From Pseudomonas sp. MPC6 (lineage in GTDB: Bacteria; Pseudomonadota; Gammaproteobacteria; Pseudomonadales; Pseudomonadaceae), in NCBI RefSeq assembly GCF_006094435.1, contig NZ_CP034783.1:1887001-1951000 (forward strand): a stretch of DNA of 64,000 bases. Direction: 5' to 3'. Positions 46,310 to 57,176 of this stretch are shown here, piece by piece (position 1 is the stretch's first letter; every line of letters begins with the position of its first letter). The position numbers and the translations under genes are program-made. The notes below the pieces were generated by a model that saw only the letters and a list, made by a program, of their open reading frames with translations, was not told where the DNA came from and did no database searches.

Positions 46310-48181
46310 ATGCTGCAGAATATCAGGGACAATTCACAAGGCTGGATTGCCAAGACCATCATCGGGATCATCGTTGTACTGATGGCGTTCACCGGTGTCG
46401 AAGCCATTTTCCAGGCCACGACCAACAGTCAGAACGCGGCCAAGGTCAATGGTGAAGAAATCAGTCAGAGCGAGCTGAGCCAGGCGGTCGATATGCAACG
46501 CCGTCAACTCATGCAACAGCTGGGCAAGGATTTCGATGCTTCGTTGCTCGACGAAAAAATGTTGCGCGAATCGGCCCTCAAAGGCTTGATCGATCGCAAG
46601 CTGCTGCTGCAAGGCGCAGAAAAATCCGACTTCGCTTTTTCCGAAGCGGCGTTGGACCAGGTGATCCTGCAAACGCCTGAATTCCAGGTGGACGGTGCGT
46701 TCAGCGCCGAGCGTTTCGACCAGGTCATCCGTCAACTCGGCTACAGCCGCCTGCAATTCCGCCAGATGCTGGCTCAGGAAATGCTGATCGGTCAGCTGCG
46801 CGCCGGTCTGGCAGGCAGCGGTTTTGTCACCGACGCACAGGTGCTGGCCTTCGCCCGTCTGGAAAAACAGACCCGCGATTTCGCTTCCCTGAACGTCAAG
46901 GTCGACCCGTCAGCTGTGAAGCTGAACGACGACGAAGTCAAAGCCTACTACGACGAACACGCCAAGGAATTCATGACGCCGGACCAGGTGGTCATCGATT
47001 ACCTCGAATTGAAGAAGTCGTCCTTCTTCGATCAGGTCAGCGTCAAGGACGAAGACCTGCAAGAGGCGTATCAGAAAGAAACCGCGAACCTGTCCGAACA
47101 GCGTCGGGCCGCGCACATTCTGATCGAAGTGAACGACAAGGTGACCGAGGCGCAAGCCAAGGCGAAGATCGAAGAGGTCCAGGCACGCCTGGCCAAGGGC
47201 GAGAACTTCGAAGCCCTGGCCAAGGAATTCTCCCAGGACCCGGGTTCGGCCAACAATGGCGGTGACCTCGGTTTCGCAGGCCCGGGTGTCTACGATCCAG
47301 CCTTTGAAACAGCGCTGTACGCGTTGGCCAAGGATCAGGTCTCGGAGCCGGTTCGCACCGACTTCGGTTTCCACCTGATCAAGCTGCTGGGTGTCGAAGC
47401 GCCGCAGGTTCCAACCTTCGCCAGCCTGAAAGACAAGCTGACCCGCGAGCTGAAAACCCAGCAGGTCGAACAGCGTTTCGTCGAGGCGACCAAGCAACTG
47501 GAAGACTCGGCGTTCGAGGCCTCCGACCTGGCCCAGCCGGCGCAAGACTTGAAGCTGACCGTGCACACCTCCAAGCCGTTCGGCCGTGAAGGCGGCGAAG
47601 GTGTGGCGGCCAACCGTGCCGTGATCACTGCTGCATTCAGTCCTGAAGTGCTGGATGAGGGTGCCAACAGCACCGCCATCGAGCTCGACCCGGAAACCGT
47701 GATCGTGCTGCGCGCCAAGGAACACCTCAAGCCGGCGCAACTGCCGCTCGAAGCCGTGTCCGCCGCGATCCGTGGGCAATTGGCCAAGGAGCACGCCAGT
47801 GCTGCCGCCAAGACCAGGGCCGATGAGTTGATCGCCAGCCTGCGCGACGGCAAGACCCCTCTGGACCAGGCCATCGATGGTCAGAACTGGAAAGTCACCG
47901 CCGCCGCCACTCGCGCTCAGGAAGGGATCGACCCGACTGTGCTGCAGGCGCTGTTCCGCATGCCAAAACCTGCCGCGAAGGACAAGCCGACCTTCAGCAG
48001 CGTGACCCTGGCCGATGGCAGCCTGGTGATCGTGCGTCTCAATGGCGTGAACGAAGCAGCGGCACCGACCGATGAAGAGAAGGCCGAGTACCGTCGCTAC
48101 CTCGCCTCGCGCATTGGCCAGCAAGACTTTGCGGCTTACCGCAAGCAGCTGGAAGCCGAAGCGGACATCGAGCGGTTCTGA
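46310..48181 (+). CDS. ppiD: Periplasmic folding chaperone PpiD
   Basis: Inner-membrane-anchored chaperone, 623 residues. One N-terminal transmembrane helix (IAKTIIGIIVVLMAFTGVEAIF) precedes a SurA-like domain and a parvulin (PPIC) domain at about residues 262-355 (AAHILIEVND to FGFHLIKLLG, with GGDLGFAGPG). It helps newly exported proteins leave the Sec translocon. Ends in a strong terminator. Confidence 0.95.
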   Translation: MLQNIRDNSQGWIAKTIIGIIVVLMAFTGVEAIFQATTNSQNAAKVNGEEISQSELSQAVDMQRRQLMQQLGKDFDASLLDEKMLRESALKGLIDRKLLLQGAEKSDFAFSEAALDQVILQTPEFQVDGAFSAERFDQVIRQLGYSRLQFRQMLAQEMLIGQLRAGLAGSGFVTDAQVLAFARLEKQTRDFASLNVKVDPSAVKLNDDEVKAYYDEHAKEFMTPDQVVIDYLELKKSSFFDQVSVKDEDLQEAYQKETANLSEQRRAAHILIEVNDKVTEAQAKAKIEEVQARLAKGENFEALAKEFSQDPGSANNGGDLGFAGPGVYDPAFETALYALAKDQVSEPVRTDFGFHLIKLLGVEAPQVPTFASLKDKLTRELKTQQVEQRFVEATKQLEDSAFEASDLAQPAQDLKLTVHTSKPFGREGGEGVAANRAVITAAFSPEVLDEGANSTAIELDPETVIVLRAKEHLKPAQLPLEAVSAAIRGQLAKEHASAAAKTRADELIASLRDGKTPLDQAIDGQNWKVTAAATRAQEGIDPTVLQALFRMPKPAAKDKPTFSSVTLADGSLVIVRLNGVNEAAAPTDEEKAEYRRYLASRIGQQDFAAYRKQLEAEADIERF

Positions 48182-48208
48182 TGTTTGATTGAGTGTTGCG
48201 CAACACAA

Positions 48209-48242
48209 AAACCCCCGGCCGAGAGGCCGGGGGTTTTTTTAT
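48209..48242 (+). terminator. Rho-independent terminator of ppiD
   Basis: AACCCCCGGCC and GGCCGGGGGTT stem around GAGA, followed by T7. Confidence 0.95.
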
Positions 48243-48409
48243 CAACAAAATCAAATTTTTCACCTGCCATCAGGAATCCGCAATCCTGTGCGACTTTCCC
48301 GGCCATAAACGGTCACTAGTCGTGTAACCGTTTTAAGACACCAATCGGTGCGACGCTAAGCATTGATCTGTTGCACAATACGCCCCGGACCGTTTCTTCA
48401 GGATGTTCA

Positions 48410-49258
48410 ATGTCTAAATCAATTCCCATGCATGTCGTCGGGCTGGCTCTGGTAATGGCTGCCGCTGCCGGCTGCTCGTCGGAAAAGGCCGCCATCTATG
48501 AGCATGAGAACTTCGATGACTCCGGTACCTTTTCCCGCAACTACCCGGTAACCGATGCCCAGACTTGCGAGGCCGCCCGGCGGGCGTTGCTCAGCCAGGG
48601 CTATATCATCACCAGCAGCGACCCGAAACTGGTCAGCGGCCACAAGAGTTTCCAGCAGACCGGCGACACCCACATGGAGATCAGCTTCAGTGTGGTCTGC
48701 GCCGATGACGGCACCGAGGGGCATCATGCGACCATGTTCGCCAACGCCCTGCAGGATCGTTATGCGCTGAAAAAGACCAACAACTCCGCGAGCCTCGGCG
48801 TGGGTGTGCTGGGTTCGGTATCGATGCCGATCGGCTCGTCCGACGACTCGATGGTCAAGGTCGCCAGCGAAACTGTCTCCTCGGCCAAGTTCTACGAGCG
48901 TTTCTTCGCCCTGGTCGAGATGTTCCTGCCGCCGGAAGCGAAAAAGGCTGCGCACATCAAGGAAAAGCCGAAAACCGACCTGGGCATGCCTGAAGCCAAG
49001 GCCGCACCGGCTCAATTGGCGCCGACTCCGGCACCGGCAGCAGAGCCTGCTCCCGCGCCGGCCCAAGAACCTGTACAGCCAGCGGAACCGGCACCTGCGG
49101 CCTCGGAGCCGGTGGCACCGCCGCCTGAAACCGCACCGATCACCCCGGCGGATAACAGCGAACCGGCAACCTCCACCGAAACGGGGAGCGCACCGGCGGA
49201 CTCCAGCCTGCCGCCACCGACCGAGCCGATTCCGGCCATGCCGGTCACTGCCCAGTAA
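48410..49258 (+). CDS. DUF2242 lipoprotein with Pro/Ala-rich tail
   Basis: A 282-residue lipoprotein of the DUF2242 family. The signal peptide (SIPMHVVGLALVMAAAAGC) ends in a lipobox; the folded domain follows (AIYEHENFDDSGTFSRNYP, CEAARRALLSQGYII, SGHKSFQQTGD). From about residue 195 the tail is low-complexity Pro/Ala/Glu, suited to span the periplasm or wall. AGGA lies 8 bases before the ATG at 48410. Function unknown; monocistronic after the ppiD terminator. Confidence 0.82.
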   Translation: MSKSIPMHVVGLALVMAAAAGCSSEKAAIYEHENFDDSGTFSRNYPVTDAQTCEAARRALLSQGYIITSSDPKLVSGHKSFQQTGDTHMEISFSVVCADDGTEGHHATMFANALQDRYALKKTNNSASLGVGVLGSVSMPIGSSDDSMVKVASETVSSAKFYERFFALVEMFLPPEAKKAAHIKEKPKTDLGMPEAKAAPAQLAPTPAPAAEPAPAPAQEPVQPAEPAPAASEPVAPPPETAPITPADNSEPATSTETGSAPADSSLPPPTEPIPAMPVTAQ

Positions 49259-49309
49259 TCATGTGACGGGATCGGGCTGCACGGCGCCGATCCCCGACCA
49301 CTTTCAGCA

Positions 49310-49358
49310 TTGACCCGCGTCAATCCTGGTCACAGTTCTGCGGCCAGAATCGAAAAAA
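49310..49358 (+). promoter_or_regulatory. Anr/FNR-type promoter: perfect TTGAC-CCGC-GTCAA box
   Basis: The palindrome at 49310-49323 matches the Anr (FNR) box of Pseudomonas anaerobic genes. CAGAAT at 49345-49350 can serve as the -10, which places the box centre at -41.5 for a start site near 49358, the class II geometry. It points toward the 28-codon gene at 49511, leaving a leader of about 150 nt. Recognition is from sequence; control by Anr is inference. Confidence 0.68.
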
Positions 49359-49510
49359 TCCTGTGATAAATTCCCGATCCCCTGCTACGTTTTATCAAGT
49401 AGCCGCGTAGCGTCTTGCCTGCGTCATTTTTCTTTCACGTGGGCACTTTATGCTCAGTGCGCAGGTCACTTATTCAGGCATTTTTTTCAAACAAACGTGG
49501 GGGATTGAAA

Positions 49511-49597
49511 ATGGACGAATATCAAGAAGAACTGCTCGAATATCAGGCGTTCGAACTCGACCCGCTGGAACCCGCCGAAGACGCGACCGAGCTGTAG
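49511..49597 (+). CDS. 28-residue acidic microprotein
   Basis: A 28-codon gene, MDEYQEELLEYQAFELDPL continuing to an acidic Ala/Glu/Asp end. Net charge is strongly negative; the first half could form a helix. GGGGG lies about 8 bases before the ATG. The gene is too small for standard gene callers but has a proper ribosome site, an upstream Anr-type promoter and a downstream hairpin. The long leader raises the alternative that the transcript acts mainly as a small RNA. Confidence 0.62.
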   Translation: MDEYQEELLEYQAFELDPLEPAEDATEL

Positions 49598-49637
49598 ACA
49601 AGCGCTTTCAGGCTTCAAGCTCGTCGCTGATCGCTTG

Positions 49638-49656
49638 CAGCTTCAAGCTGTTTTCC
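49638..49656 (+). terminator. Weak terminator after the microprotein
   Basis: CAGCT and AGCTG around TCA, followed by TTTTCC; overlaps the end of the convergent AraC gene. Confidence 0.4.
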
Positions 49657-50683
49657 TATGACTTCGGCGAAACTCGCCGGGGGTCTGGCCATTCCAGCGT
49701 TTGAAGGCCCGTTGAAAGGCTTCGGCTGAGGCAAAACCCAGCAGGTAGGCGATTTCTCCGAACGCCAGTTCGGTGTCGCGGATGTAGGTCATGGCCAGGT
49801 CGCGGCGCGTGTCATTGAGGATCGCGCGAAATTGCGTGCCTTCCTCGGCCAGTTTGCGGCGCAAGGTCCAGGTCGGCAGCTTCAGGCGTGCCGCCACTTC
49901 TTCCAGGTCGGGCTCCCGGCCACCATTGAGCAACGGCCCCAGCAACTGAGTGATGCGTTCACGCAGGCTGCGGGTGCGTGTCAATTGCTCCAGTTCCCGT
50001 TCGCACAGTTGCAGCAAGTGCCGCCAGGTGCTCGGGCAGTGCAGCGGATTGCGCTGAGCCAGGCTGGCCAGGCTCAGGCGCAGTTGATTGTGTTCGGCAC
50101 CGAACTGGATCGGACAGTCGCCCAGCACGGCATACGTCTCTCGGTAATCCGGCGCTTGAAACTCGATCTCGATGCGTTCGGCGCGCAGCGGGTCAGGGCT
50201 GACGCTGGACAGTTGCTGCAACCAGCCGGCAATGATCGAATCCACCACGAAGCGGTTGTAGGCGTTGTAAGGACTGATGGAATAGAAGCGCAGCCAGGCG
50301 CCCTGGGCGTCCTCATGAAAGCTCGATTGGCCGCGATAGTTGGAGCCGTACAAGGCTTCGAAACGAATCAGGCAGCGCGCCGCTTCTCGCACCGTCGGCG
50401 CCTGGGCAGCGGTGACGCCGGCCAGGCCGGCCTGGCTCAGGCGACTGAGCTGGCCCATGCGCAAACCCAATGCCGGGTCACCGGTCAGTTGAATGGCGCT
50501 GTGGCCCAGGTGCATGTAGCGCGGGATCGAGAGCCGGGCGCCGGCTTCGCTCAGGCGCGCCGCGTCAAGGCCATACTGCTCGAGCAAGGGCTGTGGGTCT
50601 GCACCGTGACTGCGCACGGCGTCGGCCAGGCTGTGCACAAAGCCCACCGACAGATCGCCCAGTCGCATCGGCAAGGGTTTCAT
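49643..50683 (-). CDS. AraC family regulator (arabinose-binding-type N-domain, OruR/ArgR-like architecture)
   Basis: A 346-residue AraC/XylS regulator. The N-terminal sensor region (SLADAVRSHGADPQPLLEQYGLD) is the PF12625-type domain of OruR-like proteins. The C-terminal double HTH contains LEEVAARLKLPTWTLRRKLAEEGTQF and LAFGEIAYLLGFASAEAFQRAFKRWNGQTPGEFR. It starts 3 bases after the nitrilase-like gene, so it is the second gene of that operon and may sense a related metabolite. Confidence 0.9.
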   Translation of the reverse strand: MKPLPMRLGDLSVGFVHSLADAVRSHGADPQPLLEQYGLDAARLSEAGARLSIPRYMHLGHSAIQLTGDPALGLRMGQLSRLSQAGLAGVTAAQAPTVREAARCLIRFEALYGSNYRGQSSFHEDAQGAWLRFYSISPYNAYNRFVVDSIIAGWLQQLSSVSPDPLRAERIEIEFQAPDYRETYAVLGDCPIQFGAEHNQLRLSLASLAQRNPLHCPSTWRHLLQLCERELEQLTRTRSLRERITQLLGPLLNGGREPDLEEVAARLKLPTWTLRRKLAEEGTQFRAILNDTRRDLAMTYIRDTELAFGEIAYLLGFASAEAFQRAFKRWNGQTPGEFRRSHRKTA

Positions 50684-50686
50684 GGT

Positions 50687-51817
50687 TTATAACCACAGGT
50701 TCAGTAAACGCGCGCCACGGGCATTGCCATCGGCGAAATGCTGGCCGTTGCTGCTGAGAAAGCTCTGCCCGGCACTGCCCTGATCCCAGAACTGGCCGCG
50801 CAGGAACACGCTCATGCCGGCGATCGCCTGGCTGCTGGGCGGTTGAGCGGTCAGGGTCAAGTGATGCCAGGCCTGGCCTTCGCTCAGCTCCCCGGCCTTG
50901 AGGCTGACGGAGCCGGGCGTCGACAAGCCCTTATAGCCGCGCCACGGTTTATCCCAGGTGCCGCGCCCGGTCACGAAGGCCGGCACCGCGACGAACTTCG
51001 CGCCCTGAGCGTCAAGCTTGCGGTAGGCGTCCGGGTACCAGCTGTCGCTGCCGATCAGCACCCCCAGGCGTCCCGCCGGGGTATCGACGACGCCGGGCGT
51101 GCGCTCGCCATTGGCCGCGATGACGTCATGTTCATCGAACACCGGGTGCATCTGGCGCTGGGGTTGGCCGATCGGCAGGCCGTCACGGCCGAATACTACG
51201 CTGCTGTTATACAGCGCGCCGCCGCCGATTTTCAGCCTGCCATCGATGATCACGGGCTCGGGCAACACGATGGAGCCCGCCACCAGGGTTACCTGGAATT
51301 CTTTGGCCAGGCCGCCGAACAAGGCCTGGTAGTCCTTGGCCATGCCTTTGGCTTTCATCCGCAGGTGAGCGTCGTCCAGGCGGCTGTCGCCCCTGGCACC
51401 GATCAGGGCGCGGACGAACTTCAAGGGATTGCTCGCCGCCAGCCAGTTCATGGCTTCCTTGAGGGTCGTGGCCTGGTACAGCTCATCTTTCTCGCCGCTG
51501 ACCATCAGCCAGGTGCCGATGTGTTCCGGCAGCACGACGATGGTTTTTTCATTCAGCAGGCCCTGGTCCCGGGCCTTCTGCAAATAGGCCGCGAGCTTGC
51601 GGTGCAAGCGCTCGGAGCTTTGGTAGTCGGTGGGAAACAGCTCGGGCTGGATGCCCAGCAGGTTGCCGCGATCGGCGGGTGTGCCTTGATCGACGGCGAC
51701 GTCGATACGCAGGTCCGACAGGTAGTGACCCACCGGACGGTCCGCGGCCCACATCGCGTAGGTCGTGAGGGCGGCAATCAATGCCATGGAGAAGGTCAGG
51801 TACAGAAGTTTGCGCAT
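50687..51817 (-). CDS. Nitrilase-fold protein, membrane-anchored, apparently lacking catalytic Lys and Cys
   Basis: A 376-residue carbon-nitrogen hydrolase-fold protein with an N-terminal signal anchor (LLYLTFSMALIAALTTYAMW). The Glu of the triad is kept (VVLPEH, Glu98). The Lys position, usually K-x-H, reads RQMHP (Gln222), and the Cys position, usually IC.D, reads LIGSDSWYP (Gly256). So the protein likely folds as a nitrilase but cannot hydrolyse by the usual mechanism. It is first in an operon with an AraC regulator. I cannot name a closer family. Confidence 0.72.
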   Translation of the reverse strand: MRKLLYLTFSMALIAALTTYAMWAADRPVGHYLSDLRIDVAVDQGTPADRGNLLGIQPELFPTDYQSSERLHRKLAAYLQKARDQGLLNEKTIVVLPEHIGTWLMVSGEKDELYQATTLKEAMNWLAASNPLKFVRALIGARGDSRLDDAHLRMKAKGMAKDYQALFGGLAKEFQVTLVAGSIVLPEPVIIDGRLKIGGGALYNSSVVFGRDGLPIGQPQRQMHPVFDEHDVIAANGERTPGVVDTPAGRLGVLIGSDSWYPDAYRKLDAQGAKFVAVPAFVTGRGTWDKPWRGYKGLSTPGSVSLKAGELSEGQAWHHLTLTAQPPSSQAIAGMSVFLRGQFWDQGSAGQSFLSSNGQHFADGNARGARLLNLWL

Positions 51818-52005
51818 GGGAAAACAGTCAACGGCCGTGTGCGGGTTCGCTGACTAGGGTAGGGCCCATGCCGGCGCTTGCCAAGGGGCACTGCGCATTT
51901 GGATCAATAAGTTGTCAGTTACGGTCATTGAGCGAGCGGTGGAGTGCTCATAGTCTGTGGCACATGACAGAGGGCTGCCAAAGAGCACCCAGACTTTTTC
52001 CGTGA

Positions 52006-54066
<2,061 letters not shown>

Positions 54067-54090
54067 CAGGCAGGCCGAGCGTGCCAATGG

Positions 54091-54187
54091 CTTTCGCGGG
54101 CAAGCCCGTTCCCACAGCGATTTAGGTTGGTCGTCAATTTTTGTGTACGACGCAACACCTGTGGGAGCGGGCTTGCCCGCGACGACG
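54091..54187. repeat. REPIN (GTGGGAGCGGGCTTGCCCGC type)
   Basis: CTTTCGCGGGCAAGCCCG on the left and TGTGGGAGCGGGCTTGCCCG on the right, inverted, between fadH and the PLP enzyme gene. Confidence 0.85.
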
Positions 54188-54234
54188 TCCTCAAGGCTGC
54201 TAATATGCCGGCTCTTCACCCAGAGCCGGCATCA

Positions 54235-55161
54235 ATGCTTCTCCCTTCCAGTAACTGGCTCCGCCGAGCCCCCCTCGACCACCTTGATCTCGACTGGCTA
54301 ACCCAGGCCAATATCGAAGTCGCCATCCTGCGCCTCGACCAGATCGACCCGCTGATCAGCGGCAACAAGTGGTTCAAACTCAGCGAACACCTCAAAGCCG
54401 CAGACCGGGCCGGCGCCAAGGGCATCATCAGCCTCGGTGGCGCCCACTCCAATCACCTGCATGCCTTGGCCGCTGCCGGCAAACGCTTCGGTTTCCCCAC
54501 GGTCGGCCTGCTGCGCGGTCACCCGCAAGACACCCCCACGGTGAAGGACTTGCAAGCATTCGGCATGCAGTTGCACTGGTTGGGGTATGGCGGTTATCGC
54601 GCGCGGCACGAGCCCGGTTTCTGGCAGCCATGGCAGGCACAGTATCCCAAGCTGCAGCCGGTGCCGGAAGGCGGCGGCGGTTTGCCGGGCGCCAAGGGCT
54701 GCATGCCGCTCAAAGCGATGGTCAGCGCGCAGTTGAGCGGTCTGGGCTGGAACGACTACGACGGCTGGTGGCTGGCCTGCGGCACCGGCACCACCCTGGC
54801 CGGCCTGGTGTTGGCCGAAGCGGGCGAGCATCCGGTTTACGGCGCGTTGGCGGTACCCGACGATCATGGCGTGGCGCAGCAGGTGCAGGGGATTGTGCAG
54901 GAAGCGGGGTCGGTCGATGCCGGCTATGAACTGCTCGATGCCAGCCGGGGTGGCTTTGCCAAGGTCGATCCACCGCTACTGGAATTCATCGAACAGACCG
55001 AAAGGGACAGTGGCATCCCCCTCGAACCGCTGTACACCGGCAAAGCGCTGCTGGCACTTAAACAGCAAGTCGACGCCGGAAAATTTACCCAGGGCACGCG
55101 CCTGATCTTCATCCATACCGGCGGCTTGCAGGGCCGGCGGGGGTTCAGCCCAGCTACCTGA
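54235..55161 (+). CDS. PLP-dependent D-cysteine desulfhydrase / ACC deaminase family enzyme
   Basis: A 308-residue fold-type II PLP enzyme. The cofactor Lys is in DPLISGNKWFKLSEHL, the substrate loop is ISLGGAHSNHLHALAAAG, and the phosphate-binding turn is ACGTGTTLAGLVLAE. The C-terminal LIFIHTGGLQGRRGF is a family end. It resembles the D-cysteine desulfhydrase branch more than verified ACC deaminases, but the two cannot be told apart firmly by eye. An ATG 10 codons upstream is possible; it lies in a GC hairpin. Confidence 0.83.
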   Translation: MLLPSSNWLRRAPLDHLDLDWLTQANIEVAILRLDQIDPLISGNKWFKLSEHLKAADRAGAKGIISLGGAHSNHLHALAAAGKRFGFPTVGLLRGHPQDTPTVKDLQAFGMQLHWLGYGGYRARHEPGFWQPWQAQYPKLQPVPEGGGGLPGAKGCMPLKAMVSAQLSGLGWNDYDGWWLACGTGTTLAGLVLAEAGEHPVYGALAVPDDHGVAQQVQGIVQEAGSVDAGYELLDASRGGFAKVDPPLLEFIEQTERDSGIPLEPLYTGKALLALKQQVDAGKFTQGTRLIFIHTGGLQGRRGFSPAT

Positions 55162-55192
55162 AATACGCCGCCCCCACAGGTTCCCGTTGGCC

Positions 55193-55753
55193 TCAGGTAT
55201 TACGGTTCACTCGCTTGGGCATCATCCGCAGCAACGTGTTATCCCGCACCACATAATGGTGATAAATCCCCGCCAGGGCATGCAGGCCGATCAGCCAGTA
55301 ACCCAGGGTGCCGCCGAGTTCATGCCAGCCCTGGATCTGCTTGGCCAGCGCCTTGTCCTCCGCGATCAGCAGCGGCAAATCGAAGCCATAGAACATCACT
55401 TGATGGCCTTTGGCACTGGTGACCAGCCAGCCCAGCATCGGCATGGCGATCATGAACAGGTACAACGCCCAGTGCATCAATTTCGCCAGCACGGTTTGCC
55501 AGCGGGGGGAGGCCGGGAAGATCTGCGGTGCCGGACCGAGGCTGCGGGCGAATAGTCTCAGCCAGACCAGCACGAACACGGTCAACCCCAGCATGAAGTG
55601 CGATTCGGTGATCAACGTGCGACCGCCGCTGCCTTTGGGAAAGATCCCGCGAAATTCGATACAGGCGTAGACCAGCGCCAGCAGGACCAGCATCAACCAG
55701 TGCAGCGCGATCGACACGGTGCTGTAGCGTGAGTCGGAATTTTTCCAGGGCAT
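55193..55753 (-). CDS. Cytochrome b561
   Basis: A 186-residue, four-helix diheme cytochrome b561 (CybB type). ALHWLMLVLLALVYACIEFRG carries the first heme His, then TESHFMLGLTVFVLVWLRL, KLMHWALYLFMIAMPMLGW and GYWLIGLHALAGIYHHYVVRDNTL with the other His ligands. It can pass electrons from quinol to superoxide or serve other membrane redox. Monocistronic. Confidence 0.93.
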   Translation of the reverse strand: MPWKNSDSRYSTVSIALHWLMLVLLALVYACIEFRGIFPKGSGGRTLITESHFMLGLTVFVLVWLRLFARSLGPAPQIFPASPRWQTVLAKLMHWALYLFMIAMPMLGWLVTSAKGHQVMFYGFDLPLLIAEDKALAKQIQGWHELGGTLGYWLIGLHALAGIYHHYVVRDNTLLRMMPKRVNRNT

Positions 55754-55869
55754 ACGGCGTTCCTCACAGGACGGGTCAGGCCACCGTTCTGGGTCGACGA
55801 TGTGTCTTTAACTGTAATCCTGTTTCGCCGGGTTTGCCTCAGAGGAGAGGGGATTCAATGCTCTGAGCA

Positions 55870-56195
55870 CTGTAGGAGCTGGCTTGCCAGCGAAGGGGCC
55901 ATCACATTCAACGTAAATGTTGACTGGTCTGACGCCTTCGCGAGCACTGTAGGAGCTGGCTTGCCAGCGAAGGGGCCATCACATTCAACGTAAATGTTGA
56001 CTGGTCTGACGCCTTCGCGAGCACTGTAGGAGCTGGCTTGCCAGCGAAGGGGCCATCACATTCAATGTAAATGTTGACTGGTCTGACGCCTTCGCGAGCA
56101 CTGTAGGAGCTGGCTTGCCAGCGAAGGGGCAATCACATTCAACGTAAATGTTGACTGGTCTGACGCCTTCGCTGGCAAGCCAGCTCCTACAGGGG
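55870..56195. repeat. Tandem REPIN array, 77-bp period
   Basis: CTGTAGGAGC starts at 55870, 55947, 56024 and 56101, exactly 77 bp apart. Each unit is a left REP arm and a centre containing TTCAACGTAAATGTTGACTGG (a near-palindrome), then GACGCCTTCGC; only the last unit has a full right arm ending CTCCTACAGGGG. It fills the gap before the phnX stop and holds no gene. Confidence 0.95.
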
Positions 56196-56207
56196 GGAGG
56201 CGGTGGA

Positions 56208-57035
56208 TCAGCTGCTTTGCGGCATTTCGCCCTTGGCCAGGCGCTGGTTGATGTCGGCGATCACTTGCGGCAAGTCGGTGATGGTGTCGATCATGTAGTG
56301 CGGGCGCGAGCCTTCGAACATCCCGTGGATGCGCTTGCGCTCGCTGGCCAGTTGGTCGCTGCCGAGGGCACGATAACCTTCGTAGTCCAGGCCCAGCGCG
56401 TTGCCCGAGCAGATCAGCGCCACAGTCCACATGCCGGCGCGACGGCCTTCGAGAATGCCCGGCACGGTATCGTCGATCTTCACGCACGCCGCGACATCAT
56501 CGATCCCCAGGGCGATCACATTGGCCAAAGCCTGGGCCGGCCATGGGCGGCCGTTGGGCACTTCGTCGGTGGCGACCACGTGATCGGCCACGTAACCGTT
56601 GGTGGCGGCCAACTCGACCACCTTGTCCATGACCTGTTTCGGGTAGCCGGAGCAGGAGCCGATCTTGATGCCTTGCTGGCGCAGGTTGGCGATGGTGTCC
56701 AGGGCGCCGGGAATCAGCGCCGAGTGCTCGGCGATTTTCTCGATCTGCAAGGGCATGAAGCGTTTGTAGATGGCGGTGACGTCATCGTCGGTCGGCGTGC
56801 GGCCGAACACGGCGCGATAACGTTCGGCCACTTGCGGCTGATCGCACAGCGTCCGGATGTGGTCCCATTTGCCCATGCCCATCGGCCCGCGGGCTTCTTC
56901 GATGGAGACCTGGACGTCGAACTCGGCGAAAGCCTCGACGAAAATCTGGGTGGGGGCAAAGGAGCCGAAGTCGACCACGGTGCCGGCCCAGTCGAGGATG
57001 GCGGCCTGGAGTTTGGTTGGGTTCGTGTAGTTCAT
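56208..57035 (-). CDS. phnX: Phosphonoacetaldehyde hydrolase (phosphonatase)
   Basis: HAD-superfamily phosphonatase, 275 residues, hydrolysing phosphonoacetaldehyde to acetaldehyde and phosphate. The nucleophile Asp is in [14 protein letters not shown], the Schiff-base Lys in [21 protein letters not shown] is motif II, and [19 protein letters not shown] motif III. The ATG at 57035 has AAGGGA upstream. It lies downstream of phnW with a REPIN between. Confidence 0.95.
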   Translation of the reverse strand: MNYTNPTKLQAAILDWAGTVVDFGSFAPTQIFVEAFAEFDVQVSIEEARGPMGMGKWDHIRTLCDQPQVAERYRAVFGRTPTDDDVTAIYKRFMPLQIEKIAEHSALIPGALDTIANLRQQGIKIGSCSGYPKQVMDKVVELAATNGYVADHVVATDEVPNGRPWPAQALANVIALGIDDVAACVKIDDTVPGILEGRRAGMWTVALICSGNALGLDYEGYRALGSDQLASERKRIHGMFEGSRPHYMIDTITDLPQVIADINQRLAKGEMPQSS

Positions 57036-57046
57036 GTGACGTATCC

Positions 57047-57158
57047 CTTGTAGGAGCGAGCGGTTCGGCGATCCGACTTGCCCGCGAACGAACGATGATG
57101 AGGTTTGACGACTGACCGCGTCGCCTGTGTTCGCGGGCAAGCCTCGCTCCTACAGGGG
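57047..57158. repeat. REP pair inside the phnW-phnX gap
   Basis: TTGTAGGAGCGAGC is followed by a short GATC-containing centre, then an inverted partner with TTCGCGGGCAAGCCTCGCTCCTACA. It separates two co-directional genes that act in one pathway. Confidence 0.8.
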
Positions 57159-57176
57159 ACGGCGGTGTCTGTTGGT

